Source of the DNA: Anaerolineae bacterium
GTDB taxonomy: Bacteria; Chloroflexota; Anaerolineae; JAFGEY01
Length of the DNA: 59,845 bases
Direction: 5' to 3'
Assembly: GCA_016931365.1 (NCBI GenBank)
Contig: JAFGEY010000560.1
Span: forward strand, 1-59,845
Part shown: positions 46,099 to 55,433 of the stretch, piece by piece
How the letters are laid out: every line of letters begins with the position of its first letter
Position numbering within the stretch: the stretch's first letter is position 1
The notes under the pieces: model-generated
Seen by the model: the letters and a program-made list of their open reading frames with translations, nothing else
Told to the model about the DNA's origin: nothing
Database searches by the model: none
Translations under genes and position numbers: made by a program

Positions 46099-48555
46099 TT
46101 ACAGTTTCAACCAAAACCCAATGAATGCCACCGCCGTAATAGCGCCAGCGACAACCAAAACCGACAAGATGTGAAAAAACCACGAGACTCTGGGCACTTG
46201 AATATATCCCTCTTGTGTCTGTACAGGTGCGCTTTCCTGCTCGATGGATTTCGAGATCACTTTAAAGGTATACATTCCGGCCCGGTATAGCCGGGTGGGA
46301 ACCACTAACAGCTGGATCAACAGATTCTCGCCGGCTTCTGCAACTGGCGTCTGGCTCCAAGCCCTGGTCGCGTCGACCCGTGTGACCGTCGGAACTTGGA
46401 CGCCGCCCGATGGAGACGCGCCTCGCGGCTGGCCCTGAGATCGACGAGCCGTAGAAGCGCCAGCGGCTCGAGTTGCAGAATCAGATACACGAGACGAAGC
46501 ATAATCGACACGATTCATCGTCATCCGACCTCGTCGAAACGTGCTGCTGAAACTGAGCAACGAGCTTCGGAGTGATCCCGGCAGCAGATAAGCCACCGTA
46601 ATCAGCAAATCGGCCAGCATATCACCCAGACGTACCACTCCTCTGATCTTTTCCAACGGATTCTGGCGAACCTTTCGAGTTCGCGAGTCCGCCACACCTG
46701 GCAGGCCCGACGATGCGCCAGGACGCTCTGCCTGGCGTGGTTCACCTGATTCGACCGGTTCAATAACCTCCGTATGCTCAACGACTTCGCGCCTGGGCAA
46801 ATCAGCGCCGTTGAGCAAGAAGCGGGTCTTGAGCGCATTTTCCAGAACCTCGGCGCGCAATTCATAGCGGCTGGGCACATTGCCGAGATTCGCGATTTCG
46901 AGCTTAAAAGTGCCTTGCCGCCGGAGCCGCTGCCAATGGAAAAGTCCAGCCAGCAAAAACAGTACCGCCACCAAAATGACGACGATCGACAAGATGCCCA
47001 CCGTCGGCTTGAGCCACGCCGGCTCAGATGGCAGTGGTGCAGGAGTCGGCGTAGGCGTGAGCGTTGGCACAGGTGTCGGCGTGAGAGGCGCAATAAAATG
47101 CACATTCAGGCCGGCCTCTGCGCTCCGTCCCAGACGGTCTTGGGCACGCACGGCCATCAAGTGATCGCCCGGCGCATATGGACGGCTGTCTACAGCGAGT
47201 TCGTAGACCCCAGCACCAACTGCGGTACCCGTGCCCAAAGATCGACCGTCCAACAAAAACTCGACCCGCGCCAGCTCGACCACAGCGTCGATCTTGGCCT
47301 GAACGGTCAGGCTTGCTCCGGGCTGGACGCGATCTGGCGCAGTCAGTGCCGTGATCACCACTGGATGTGCCACATTTAACTCGATGCTTGCCCACCCCTC
47401 GTTCCCGGCAGCATCACGGGCCTGGACGGTCAAAGTATAAGTACCAGGCGCATCACCGATACTGTCCCACTGCACGCGATACGGAGGCTTGACTGCCTCA
47501 CCGATTAAAGCATCCTCCAACCAATAAGTCACAGACTCGATCAGGGCCGGCGCTATTGCGCTGGCAGTCAGATCGACGACTCCGCCCACCGTTTGCCCGG
47601 CGGCCAACTCGAGCAAATCAACCTGCACCGGTCCAGTCTGAGCCCCAAGTTGACCGTCACTCCGCCCCTCCAGCCCTTCATAGGCGACCTGAACGGAAAA
47701 ATCGTGTTTGACGCCGTCAGCCAGATGGTTTGACTGAAACGTAATTCTGTACCCCTGATGGAGCAGCAAGGCAAGCGCTTGCAACGGAGACTGGACATCC
47801 TGAAAAGCGAGCAAGATAAAGGCTTGCCCACCCGTGACCTGGGCGAGCCGCTTGAGCTGATCTACTCCTGTTCGGGCCATCTTGGGGCCGTAGCCCAGAA
47901 TGTGAATGGGCACGTCAGCTGCTTGAACCTGGCTGAGCGCCGGATCGAAGGCCAGTTTGCCCGCGTTGTCCGGGCTGTCAGTGAGAATGATCACTGCTTT
48001 GCGCGGCGCTGAAGATGTTTCCAACAGTGCCACCGATTGCACAGCGGCCTCATTAAGCGTGGTAGAAAGTCCGGTGATCGTCAATGTCCCTGTGGCCTTG
48101 AGCGCCTCTTCCGGCGTGGTCAAATCCTGCACCACTTGCACCTCATCGGCAAAGGTAACTACGGCCAGCCGATCCGTTGGATTCAGCGCATGAATAAATT
48201 TGCGCACCGTTTCCTGTATCTGTGGCAGCGCACTCGCTTCAACGCTCACATCGATGGCCAAAACTAGATCGAGTCCTTGCGTAATATCGGGCTGCACGAC
48301 AATCGGCGGCGACTCGGGCAGCCCCTTTTCGACGATGGTCCAGTGTGTCTCGGTCAGACCATACACCGGCAGGCCATTTTGATCCAGCACCGAAACGTAA
48401 ACCTCGACCTGGGGAAAGGCTCCGCTTTCGACCCGCACAACAGTGACCGACAAACCATCGTTTTGAGCATCAACATGCGTGTGAATGCCGCCACTTGCGC
48501 TCAATGCCAGCGCCAGAGCCAATATGATCAAAAGAGCTGTCCTGGAGTTGTTCAT
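46099..48555 (-). CDS. VWA-domain membrane protein
   Basis: 818 residues from ATG 48555, which starts a signal peptide (ALLIILALALALSASG). A VWA domain covers about 85-275: the MIDAS motif is DVSVE in place of DxSxS, with TFADEVQVV, a conserved Thr region LSTTLNEA and ILTDSPDNAG. Bacterial Ig-like domains follow (about 330-510), then a TPTPAP stalk, a helix at about 530-550 (VGILSIVVILVAVLFLLAG), a basic region with RRQG, and a second helix at the very C terminus (ILSVLVVAGAITAVAFIGFW). VWA and Ig parts are thus outside and residues 555-785 inside. It sits between two FHA genes of the eCIS run. VWA proteins with FHA partners and kinases occur in type VI regulation. Confidence 0.82.
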   Translation of the reverse strand: MNNSRTALLIILALALALSASGGIHTHVDAQNDGLSVTVVRVESGAFPQVEVYVSVLDQNGLPVYGLTETHWTIVEKGLPESPPIVVQPDITQGLDLVLAIDVSVEASALPQIQETVRKFIHALNPTDRLAVVTFADEVQVVQDLTTPEEALKATGTLTITGLSTTLNEAAVQSVALLETSSAPRKAVIILTDSPDNAGKLAFDPALSQVQAADVPIHILGYGPKMARTGVDQLKRLAQVTGGQAFILLAFQDVQSPLQALALLLHQGYRITFQSNHLADGVKHDFSVQVAYEGLEGRSDGQLGAQTGPVQVDLLELAAGQTVGGVVDLTASAIAPALIESVTYWLEDALIGEAVKPPYRVQWDSIGDAPGTYTLTVQARDAAGNEGWASIELNVAHPVVITALTAPDRVQPGASLTVQAKIDAVVELARVEFLLDGRSLGTGTAVGAGVYELAVDSRPYAPGDHLMAVRAQDRLGRSAEAGLNVHFIAPLTPTPVPTLTPTPTPAPLPSEPAWLKPTVGILSIVVILVAVLFLLAGLFHWQRLRRQGTFKLEIANLGNVPSRYELRAEVLENALKTRFLLNGADLPRREVVEHTEVIEPVESGEPRQAERPGASSGLPGVADSRTRKVRQNPLEKIRGVVRLGDMLADLLITVAYLLPGSLRSSLLSFSSTFRRGRMTMNRVDYASSRVSDSATRAAGASTARRSQGQPRGASPSGGVQVPTVTRVDATRAWSQTPVAEAGENLLIQLLVVPTRLYRAGMYTFKVISKSIEQESAPVQTQEGYIQVPRVSWFFHILSVLVVAGAITAVAFIGFWLKL

Positions 48556-48574
48556 AGATGCTTTCCCAGTCAAA

Positions 48575-49339
48575 CTAGTGTTCACGAAGAACAAGATGGA
48601 CTTGATGGTCGTAAAAAGGATCGATCTGAATGATCTGCGAGATAATCACGCTTTGCCCCGGATATTCTTTGGGCGCAGTCGCCCGAATCAGAACACGATG
48701 TTCTCCGGCCAGCGGACGCGGCTTTCGCGGATGATAAATGCGCAATGCGACATCCTTTTCGGCGTTAGGAAACAGGATCGGCCCTGGTCCGATCTCGTAA
48801 TCCGCCGAGTCAAGCCCTTCCACATCTAGCCTGAATTGCACACCGGGCATCTTGCCCTGGTTGCGCACGATCACGGTGCCGTCGATGGGATGGTCGACAC
48901 TCAGCCTCGTTTGGGACAGAAAAACCTTTAATCCGATATCTTGGGCCTGTTCCACACTCTCACTACCAGACGGAGACCCAAACGCCATCTCGGGCACATA
49001 ACCACCATCTTGGATTTCGGGCGCCTCAAGACGGAATCGCAATTCAAAATCGCCCAAGCGCAGGAAATCGCCATCCTCAAGATCGCCGGCCGCCCGAGGA
49101 GACAGCGATCTATCGCGGAAGACGAGATCGCCATCGCTCAGATTGATCAGTCGATACCCTGCCTTTGCTCCCCTGGCATACACAAGCTGAAGGTGCCGTG
49201 CGGCCACACCGGCGCCTCTACCGCCAAGCACAATGTCGTTGCTGGGGTCGCTGCCGACGTGAACCAGTTTTTTATCCAACGGGAAAATCCGGCCCCAGCC
49301 GTCCTTATCGGTCACTTGGATTCTGTTTGACGCTTCCAT
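48575..49339 (-). CDS. FHA-domain protein with Ig-like tail
   Basis: 254 residues from ATG 49339, with AAGGGG 4 bases upstream. FHA domain at about 5-105 (HVGSDPSNDIVLGG, VAARHLQLVY, LEDGDFLRLGDFELRF). Residues 135-250 form an Ig-like domain that matches the corresponding part of the 1027-residue FHA protein: PLAGEHRVLIRATAPKEYPG against SRAGEYRLAIVITSPNYPG, and IQIDPFYDHQV against LIINPYYEFGV. No membrane helix, so it should be cytoplasmic. It lies between the methyltransferase and VWA genes in the eCIS run and may be a phosphothreonine-dependent adaptor. Confidence 0.85.
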   Translation of the reverse strand: MEASNRIQVTDKDGWGRIFPLDKKLVHVGSDPSNDIVLGGRGAGVAARHLQLVYARGAKAGYRLINLSDGDLVFRDRSLSPRAAGDLEDGDFLRLGDFELRFRLEAPEIQDGGYVPEMAFGSPSGSESVEQAQDIGLKVFLSQTRLSVDHPIDGTVIVRNQGKMPGVQFRLDVEGLDSADYEIGPGPILFPNAEKDVALRIYHPRKPRPLAGEHRVLIRATAPKEYPGQSVIISQIIQIDPFYDHQVHLVLREH

Positions 49340-49375
49340 CTCTCCCCTTGTTCTGTCTTGTTTCCCGATACCCAA

Positions 49376-51019
49376 TTAGCCCACCAGTAAAGATGCCTGG
49401 GCCAGCCAATGCAGTCGCTTTCGCACACCGTCGGTCACAATATCTCGTATCTCCTGAGCATTCGGAGCCGATCCCGCGGACCCGCCAGGTTCATCCTGAT
49501 CATCTGCGCCGGGCGTAATCGTCAGACGCCCATCGGCCAACGGCCCGGCGATCAACGACTCAACCATACTTGCACAATCGTGACGGCCATCCAAATAGTG
49601 CAGCAAATGCCGGTCTAGATCATCGAGGTCGACCCGCTCATGACACAGGTTGGTGACTTTGGATATCTCACGGGCCTGCAAGCGGGCCACCGGGCTGACG
49701 ATAGGTCGCTCACTGACTTGAAGGAACATTTCAGGTTGATAGGTGTGAAGCTCAACCAAAGTATCACTGTAGCTATAAGCCTGCAAAATATTCGCGCTCA
49801 ACACATAAGCATCGGTCGACCAACTGGGATCCGCGCGATCACCATTCAACTCCAAACGCACGCGGGCAGTTGCAAGCAGATGATCAAAGGTGACAGACCT
49901 GGGCCAGATTTCCGCCAAATAAAGCATCGCCTCTTTGGTCACGGGATGATCAGTCGACAACGTCGCGCCGCTGCCCGCGTGAAAGCGAGCAACCTGAACT
50001 GTGTGAACTGCTTCGGCGTCAGGTTCGGGTTTGGTGCGCGAGGCGATATAAAAAGGCAAGACCTGTTCGGGTCGCAACGCACGGCTGATCTTGACATGAT
50101 CGTGGCACAACAGCGTCCGTCGAAATGTACGATCCCGCAGAAAATCCATGTATTGTTCCAACTCGATGACATCATTGGACATTTGCTCCAATGTTTCCGA
50201 TACTTGCAGCGGAAAATTGCTGCTCACCATAGTGTGAAACTCGGCGTCACCAAGATACTGCAAGCCTTGCTGCTTTGCCAGGACCATGAACTGGTGAAAA
50301 TAAAGCGGCTGGTTGATCTCTTCGAGTTCGTCATGCAACAAAAGTGCGTCGCCGCGCTCACCGGCGCCCTTAAATTCGCCCTGCAAAAGCCGGGCATACA
50401 TATTTAGCAAACTGCCATAGGCCCCACTGTCAGGAGAAACCGCCTCCGCTAAAAAGTTCAACAACGCTCGAGCCCGTGTGGCACGCTCCTGCGGATCGTT
50501 CATCTCGCGGGTATGATAGAGCATCATCTCGCGGATCACGCCCAGTTGCCGCCAACCGGGATAGGTGTTATAGCTAACATAGGCCACGCCATTTGCAGTC
50601 AGGTTTTCCTTGCAGATCGACAATACCTTGTCTCGCACTTGCGTCGGTACCCACGAGAACACCCCATGCGCAATGATGTAATCAAATTCGCCCCGACTTT
50701 GGTCAACATCCAGAATATTCAAGTGTTCAAGAACGATGTTCTTTAGGCCCAGAGCTTGAATGTTTTCCTTGCCCGCCTCGATCTGAGCGCTCGAATAGTC
50801 GATGCCCACGAACTGGCTTTCTGGCAACGTATAGGCGAGCGGGATCAAATTTCCACCGCTGGCACAGCCCAACTCTAGCACGCGACAGCGCTCAATCGGC
50901 GTCGGCTTCATTCCCAATAAAATGGCAACCGTCGCCAGACGATCTGGATAGGTGTGCGAATAAGACAGGCCAGGATACGGAACCTGATCGTAGGCGTTGA
51001 ACGTCATTTCGTCGGTCAT
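49376..51019 (-). CDS. SAM-dependent methyltransferase with methyltransferase regulatory domain
   Basis: 547 residues from ATG 51019, which overlaps the stop of the upstream gene (ATGA). The class I SAM-binding motif VLELGCASGGNLIPLA is at about residue 44, followed by FVGIDYSSAQIEAG and FDYIIAHGVFSWVP. The middle and C-terminal parts match the methyltransferase regulatory domain family: IREMMLYHTREM, LLHDELEEINQPLYFHQF, then FRRTLLCHDHVKI and a closing region rich in LDDLDRHLLHYLDG. Such proteins occur beside secretion and surface-structure genes, but the substrate is generally unknown. Inside an eCIS run the target could be a baseplate, cargo or surface protein. Confidence 0.88.
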   Translation of the reverse strand: MTDEMTFNAYDQVPYPGLSYSHTYPDRLATVAILLGMKPTPIERCRVLELGCASGGNLIPLAYTLPESQFVGIDYSSAQIEAGKENIQALGLKNIVLEHLNILDVDQSRGEFDYIIAHGVFSWVPTQVRDKVLSICKENLTANGVAYVSYNTYPGWRQLGVIREMMLYHTREMNDPQERATRARALLNFLAEAVSPDSGAYGSLLNMYARLLQGEFKGAGERGDALLLHDELEEINQPLYFHQFMVLAKQQGLQYLGDAEFHTMVSSNFPLQVSETLEQMSNDVIELEQYMDFLRDRTFRRTLLCHDHVKISRALRPEQVLPFYIASRTKPEPDAEAVHTVQVARFHAGSGATLSTDHPVTKEAMLYLAEIWPRSVTFDHLLATARVRLELNGDRADPSWSTDAYVLSANILQAYSYSDTLVELHTYQPEMFLQVSERPIVSPVARLQAREISKVTNLCHERVDLDDLDRHLLHYLDGRHDCASMVESLIAGPLADGRLTITPGADDQDEPGGSAGSAPNAQEIRDIVTDGVRKRLHWLAQASLLVG

Positions 51020-52206
51020 GCACCGTCTCCGTCGGCGGACTGCCGACGACGCGCAAGGGCATAAGCGATGACATTGCTCCCCCATTCCTGCGCCGCGCGA
51101 ATTTCCTCGCGTGTCGCGCGGGTCTCGTCGCGCGGCGCGATCTGCCCGCGCCGAACTCCTCGCCACAAACAGCCGTAATCTAGGGTCGACCAGATCACAC
51201 CTTCCCCAACGCGGATCTCTCCCCCGCCGCCCGTCTCAAACCCTGGCGGTGGCGCAGCAAAGAGAAATGGCTCGATCAGCATTCGGTGATCGACAGGCAG
51301 AACCTCAGTTTTGAGGCCGAAAGACGCAAGCACATCGGCAAAAGAGGTATCAGCGGCCGGCTCACCTTCGATCGTGTTGCTTCGACAACTCTCAAAAAAC
51401 ACCGTCCCGCCTTGCTGGAGATAGGCATACAGCGCTTTTAGCTCATCCTGACCCAGTTGAAATCTGTCCTGCCCGACCAGGTAAAGCAACACATATCGAT
51501 TCAGATTGTCATCAATAGCCACGCCCTCATCGATCCAGGTATGACACAGCCCGGATTGCCGGAGAAAGCGCGCCAGGTGGCCGACCCCCTGAGCATGTCT
51601 GGTATTCGCCCCACCGCCAACATAACTCACCCCGATGCTCAGCGCCTGGGGCAGCTTGGCGCTGACTATTTGCCGGAAGCGCAGATCGATCTCGTTCAAA
51701 ACGGGCAACTCCGGGTTGGAGGCATCGCGGATCGGCGTATCGCGATCCTGTCGCCAGATGCGGCCAAGTTCGACATAGGGCGTATCTGGAAGTGCAGCCC
51801 GCGCTTCGATGCTGAACTGTGTGCAAATATACATCGAGCCAGCTGGCTCTTTGTTACCGGCCTGTGGCCGGCTTTCATCATAGGCGAGGAGCAGATGCAA
51901 AAACCCGTACGAGTGCCCGAGATCATAGGCCACCGGCTCGTGAAGAACGATGGTTTGTCCCAGGGCATCCATCGCAATGCCTGGCAAGATGTACACCGAA
52001 GAATCGGGTGGGTCGCTGGCCATCACATCCAGGCCGATCAAAATACCCGGCCCGTGGCTGAACAGCGCATGCACTTGCTGGCTTGAATGGTGATACTCGT
52101 GGGCTTCGGCCCATACCTCAGCCGTGATGGCCATACCATCAAAGGGACTGATCCTTTTGCCTGGAAACTTGCGAATCACCTCTTCTTTGCTCACGGCTTG
52201 TCTCAT
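51016..52206 (-). CDS. eCIS-linked protein with DUF4159-like C-terminal domain
   Basis: 396 residues. The N-terminal 150 residues begin ISPFDGMAITAEVWAEAHEYH and contain VYILPGIAMDALGQTIVLHEP, a pattern seen in proteins with a phage-tail-like beta domain. The C-terminal 190 residues (about 205-390) resemble DUF4159, a GATase-like fold: RYVLLYLVGQDRF, LYAYLQQGGTVFFESC, SFADVLASFG and VIWSTLDYGCLWRG. The ATG lies directly after AAGG, so a GTG at 52194 (12 bases after that site) is an alternative start. It lies between tail protein I and the methyltransferase gene, which it overlaps by 4 bases. Exact role not known. Confidence 0.65.
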   Translation of the reverse strand: MRQAVSKEEVIRKFPGKRISPFDGMAITAEVWAEAHEYHHSSQQVHALFSHGPGILIGLDVMASDPPDSSVYILPGIAMDALGQTIVLHEPVAYDLGHSYGFLHLLLAYDESRPQAGNKEPAGSMYICTQFSIEARAALPDTPYVELGRIWRQDRDTPIRDASNPELPVLNEIDLRFRQIVSAKLPQALSIGVSYVGGGANTRHAQGVGHLARFLRQSGLCHTWIDEGVAIDDNLNRYVLLYLVGQDRFQLGQDELKALYAYLQQGGTVFFESCRSNTIEGEPAADTSFADVLASFGLKTEVLPVDHRMLIEPFLFAAPPPGFETGGGGEIRVGEGVIWSTLDYGCLWRGVRRGQIAPRDETRATREEIRAAQEWGSNVIAYALARRRQSADGDGA

Positions 52207-52268
52207 CCTTCTATTTGTTCAATCGAATCGGCTTGCCGAACAAGCGATTAGGCGGCTATCGATCTTTT

Positions 52269-53273
52269 TCAGCCAAGCCCTTGTTTGGGTTCAATACGCA
52301 ATGTATAAGCCGCATGGGCCGGTTTTTCTGTTTCAATGATCGTCTCGATCAAGCGCCGGTGTTCTTGAGCTAAACGTGCATTTTCTGCCTCAGATTCAGC
52401 GCCGACAACGGGAGACAACGACAAAATCACAGTAAACGTGTGCGGCATATTCTCCCGTCCTAATGCGATGCTCAAGCCCAGCTTGCCCTCTGCGCCCAGG
52501 CGAAAATTGTGCGCCATATGTTCGACAATGACCGGCTTGACACCGGTAAAAATCTCCAGATAGCGTTCCAAGGCCCATTTTGTGCCACGGCGGCGATACA
52601 GCGTAGCGGCGGACTGAATCAGCAGCCGCCGTCGCTCCAATGACCAGTTCTCATTCAAAACCAGGCCTAGCCAGGAAGCCAGCCAGGACAGCAACTCGGG
52701 CGGCGTGAGTTTGGGATCAAAGTAAACCGGAATCTGGGCGATCTGTCTATCGATGGGCGACCAAAAGCTTTCAAAGAGCATCAGAAAACGTCCCATCAAA
52801 TCATCAGATTGATAAATGGAGGGCAGATATTGCAGATACCGCCCTTTAGCCGAGACGGCAATGGAAACAGCATCGGAAACGGACACGGATTCACCATCGG
52901 CACCCGGCACAACGACGGTCGCCCGGCTCGGCAAAACAACATCCTGCAGCGTGGGCGAAACCCTGGCAATGGCATGATACTCATAAACGCCGGCATCGAG
53001 TGGCGCATCTACCTTCCAGACAAGATAGGTCATTTCGGCAGTTACCCCAGCCTGGGGAATCACATTATCGGGCGCATATGTATTACCTGGCACCAGGCCC
53101 TCTGGAAAAGAGATGCGAAGTGTAAGCGCGGGCACTGATCGCCGCACTGTGATCCGCGTGGATAGAGTCACATCATCGCCAGGATAGCGCTGATAAAAAT
53201 CGGCGATGTGTGAAACCTCGACTGTGTTCTCAGTGTCTGTCTTGCTGGCTAATCCTTGAGCGTCTTGCATCAT
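52269..53273 (-). CDS. Phage tail protein I-like baseplate protein (Afp12-like)
   Basis: 334 residues. The C-terminal two thirds match the tail protein I / TIGR02242-type domain: LQYLPSIYQSDDLMGRFLMLFE (about 148), then PELLSWLASWLGLVLNENW, LYRRRGTKWALERYLEIFTG and a closing IETEKPAHAAYTLRIEP. In contractile systems this protein forms the wedge that links baseplate to fibres. The N-terminal 140 residues are beta-rich and probably contact neighbours. No strong ribosome site; it starts at one of two adjacent ATGs, 7 bases after the baseplate J gene, so coupling is likely. Confidence 0.88.
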   Translation of the reverse strand: MMQDAQGLASKTDTENTVEVSHIADFYQRYPGDDVTLSTRITVRRSVPALTLRISFPEGLVPGNTYAPDNVIPQAGVTAEMTYLVWKVDAPLDAGVYEYHAIARVSPTLQDVVLPSRATVVVPGADGESVSVSDAVSIAVSAKGRYLQYLPSIYQSDDLMGRFLMLFESFWSPIDRQIAQIPVYFDPKLTPPELLSWLASWLGLVLNENWSLERRRLLIQSAATLYRRRGTKWALERYLEIFTGVKPVIVEHMAHNFRLGAEGKLGLSIALGRENMPHTFTVILSLSPVVGAESEAENARLAQEHRRLIETIIETEKPAHAAYTLRIEPKQGLG

Positions 53274-53280
53274 TGTTATC

Positions 53281-55404
53281 TCACAAAGTAACCACTTGAA
53301 TTTCGTGCCCGAGCGAACAGACCAATGTGTCCGGGGGAACTTGAATCACTCGTTGATCTGACACTGCCAGTTGCTCGACGACTACCTCGATGGTCTCTTT
53401 CTCCTCATCCTCGGACTGGCCAACCTGCTCGGTTGGCGGGCGCTCGCGGCTGGGCATCACCGGCCGGGAGCCCAACTTGACATCGAGGACGTGCTTAACA
53501 CCAGGAACCTGCTGAATCAACGAATAGATCTCTGAAACGTACAGATCGCGGCCAAAAGGCCATCCCTCCCACTCAGGGCCCAAGAATTCAATCAACGGTT
53601 CGTCTTGCGTTTCCAGGGCCAACGGAGAAACAAAATGATCCAGGAACTCGCGAACCCGGGCCACCACAGGCTCTGCCCGGTGATATTCCGAGAGGACGAT
53701 CTGCGCCTGGACCTTGATTCCCAAATAGTGCGGCTCGCGGATATTCAATGTGGTCGTCAACAGGCGATACTGATCGAGATGCGCACGCACCGTCTTGATC
53801 AGGGCTTCGTCCAACACCAGCCGGGATCGGTCACCCAATCTGAGCGCATCAAAAGCCGCGGGGACGACGATCAGGTCAATCATACCGGGTGGAATCGTTC
53901 CACTGACCTGACCCGGCGCATTGCACTTGACGCGCGCCACCCGGCGGCTGGCAACGCGTCCCAGGTTTTCATAGTCTTCCGCCGTGACCGCTCGCTGCTG
54001 AGCGCGCACCTCACGCTGGGCGCGCAGCCGGGCCTCTTCAAGACTTTCCTGATCCCGCCCACCGATCGCCCGATACAGGTTGCTGACCCGGTCGACATAG
54101 GGAATTGCAGATCGAAGCACCTGGAGTTTACCTGCCGGCACATTGCCAATAACGCCACCGCCGTGACGATACTGGCTCATCCGAATCTGGAAGCCAGTTT
54201 CCGGTACGCGCCCATATTGATGGACCGTGCCATCCGGCTGGCGGACGCCAAGGCCAAACCCGATCTCCCCGGTCGCCTCATCGAGAACAAAGTGCCGGCT
54301 GTGTCGGTCGGAGCGAGAGAAATCGGGCACACGTTGCCAGGGAATAAACACCATCTCACCATCGCGGTCTTCTTCGACCTCGATGGTCTCGCCGGATCCA
54401 AGCGCGAGTACCGGTGCATGCTGGAGGTTAAAGATCTGCCCCGGTTCGCCGGAACTGCGACCCAACGCCTCTTCGCGAACCACTGTCGCGTGAGTGGCAG
54501 TGGTTGTCGCCCCGACCGCGTATGCAGAAACATTGATGATCCGTGGCGAGCGATTATACGTTCCCTGTTCCGAGCGACGTGGTTCGAACCGACAGCGCAC
54601 CCAATACGCATTGCGCCCTTGCACCAGATCGGGCCTGATGGTAAGCGGCAAGTACAGGACCAGCCGTCCTCTGGCGTTGTTCAGACCGCCGGTTGTATCC
54701 TGCTCGCTGCGACGAGAACTAGGGGCGATTTCCTGCCACTGACCATTGCCCAACGAACACTCCCAAATCAGGGGCGGATCCTCGCGTCTGATGCCTACGC
54801 CCTCAGTCTCCCGGCACTCAAACGCCAGTTGCAGCACGTACCCGCAGAGGTCTTGACTTTCGTCAAAGCCCAGGTAGAACGTGTCGCCTATCTGGGGTCG
54901 ATCCCGATTAAAGGCATAAAAATCTTCGATGCCCAGCCGAGGCAAATAGTTGCGGGTCAAATCGGCTTCGCGGCGCAATTGCGTCAGCTTGGGTGCGCGG
55001 AGGACTAATTTTTCATCGGTCGTAAAAATAATCGCAGGTTCTTCCTCGGTACTCCAGGTAGATACCTCAATTCCTTGCGGCACAGTCGTGATCGTATCGT
55101 CTTCCGGGCCGAGCGGAAAAGGTGCAGAAAGCCAGAAGGTCAATTCGGTATGAGCGCTGCCGGCAGGCTGAAGCTGGATGCCGAGCAACTCCATGAACTT
55201 GATATAACTTTTTTCCGGTATCCGATTCAGCCGATAAACCATCATTTCAGTCATCCAGGCAAAAAGCTCGATGAGCGTGATGCCTGGATCGCTCAAATTA
55301 TAGTCTGTCCACTCGGGACAGTAGCGGATAATGCGGCGTCTGGCCTCATCGACCAAATCGCGTTGAAAACGCAAATCGTCCAGGTTGGGTGTTGGTAATG
55401 GCAT
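53281..55404 (-). CDS. Baseplate J-like assembly protein (Afp11-like)
   Basis: 707 residues; AAGGAG lies 10 bases before the ATG. It matches the putative baseplate assembly protein family (gpJ/gp6-type wedge). It begins with LVDEARRRIIRYCPEWTDYNL and FAWMTEMMVYRLNRIPEKSY, a strongly conserved start in contractile injection systems. The middle has IGFGLGVRQPDGTVHQYGRVP and GNVPAGKLQVL, and then RAVTAEDYENLGR with VARVKCN, the J-type signature. It joins the gp25 and tail protein I products in the baseplate wedge. Placement between those two genes fits. Confidence 0.92.
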   Translation of the reverse strand: MPLPTPNLDDLRFQRDLVDEARRRIIRYCPEWTDYNLSDPGITLIELFAWMTEMMVYRLNRIPEKSYIKFMELLGIQLQPAGSAHTELTFWLSAPFPLGPEDDTITTVPQGIEVSTWSTEEEPAIIFTTDEKLVLRAPKLTQLRREADLTRNYLPRLGIEDFYAFNRDRPQIGDTFYLGFDESQDLCGYVLQLAFECRETEGVGIRREDPPLIWECSLGNGQWQEIAPSSRRSEQDTTGGLNNARGRLVLYLPLTIRPDLVQGRNAYWVRCRFEPRRSEQGTYNRSPRIINVSAYAVGATTTATHATVVREEALGRSSGEPGQIFNLQHAPVLALGSGETIEVEEDRDGEMVFIPWQRVPDFSRSDRHSRHFVLDEATGEIGFGLGVRQPDGTVHQYGRVPETGFQIRMSQYRHGGGVIGNVPAGKLQVLRSAIPYVDRVSNLYRAIGGRDQESLEEARLRAQREVRAQQRAVTAEDYENLGRVASRRVARVKCNAPGQVSGTIPPGMIDLIVVPAAFDALRLGDRSRLVLDEALIKTVRAHLDQYRLLTTTLNIREPHYLGIKVQAQIVLSEYHRAEPVVARVREFLDHFVSPLALETQDEPLIEFLGPEWEGWPFGRDLYVSEIYSLIQQVPGVKHVLDVKLGSRPVMPSRERPPTEQVGQSEDEEKETIEVVVEQLAVSDQRVIQVPPDTLVCSLGHEIQVVTL

Positions 55405-55433
55405 ACTCGCCGCGCTCCTTCAGACGGAACAGC

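Noticed and set aside
53605..55008. 467-residue plus-strand open frame
   Set aside because: Antisense shadow of the baseplate J gene, with no domain and no start signals.
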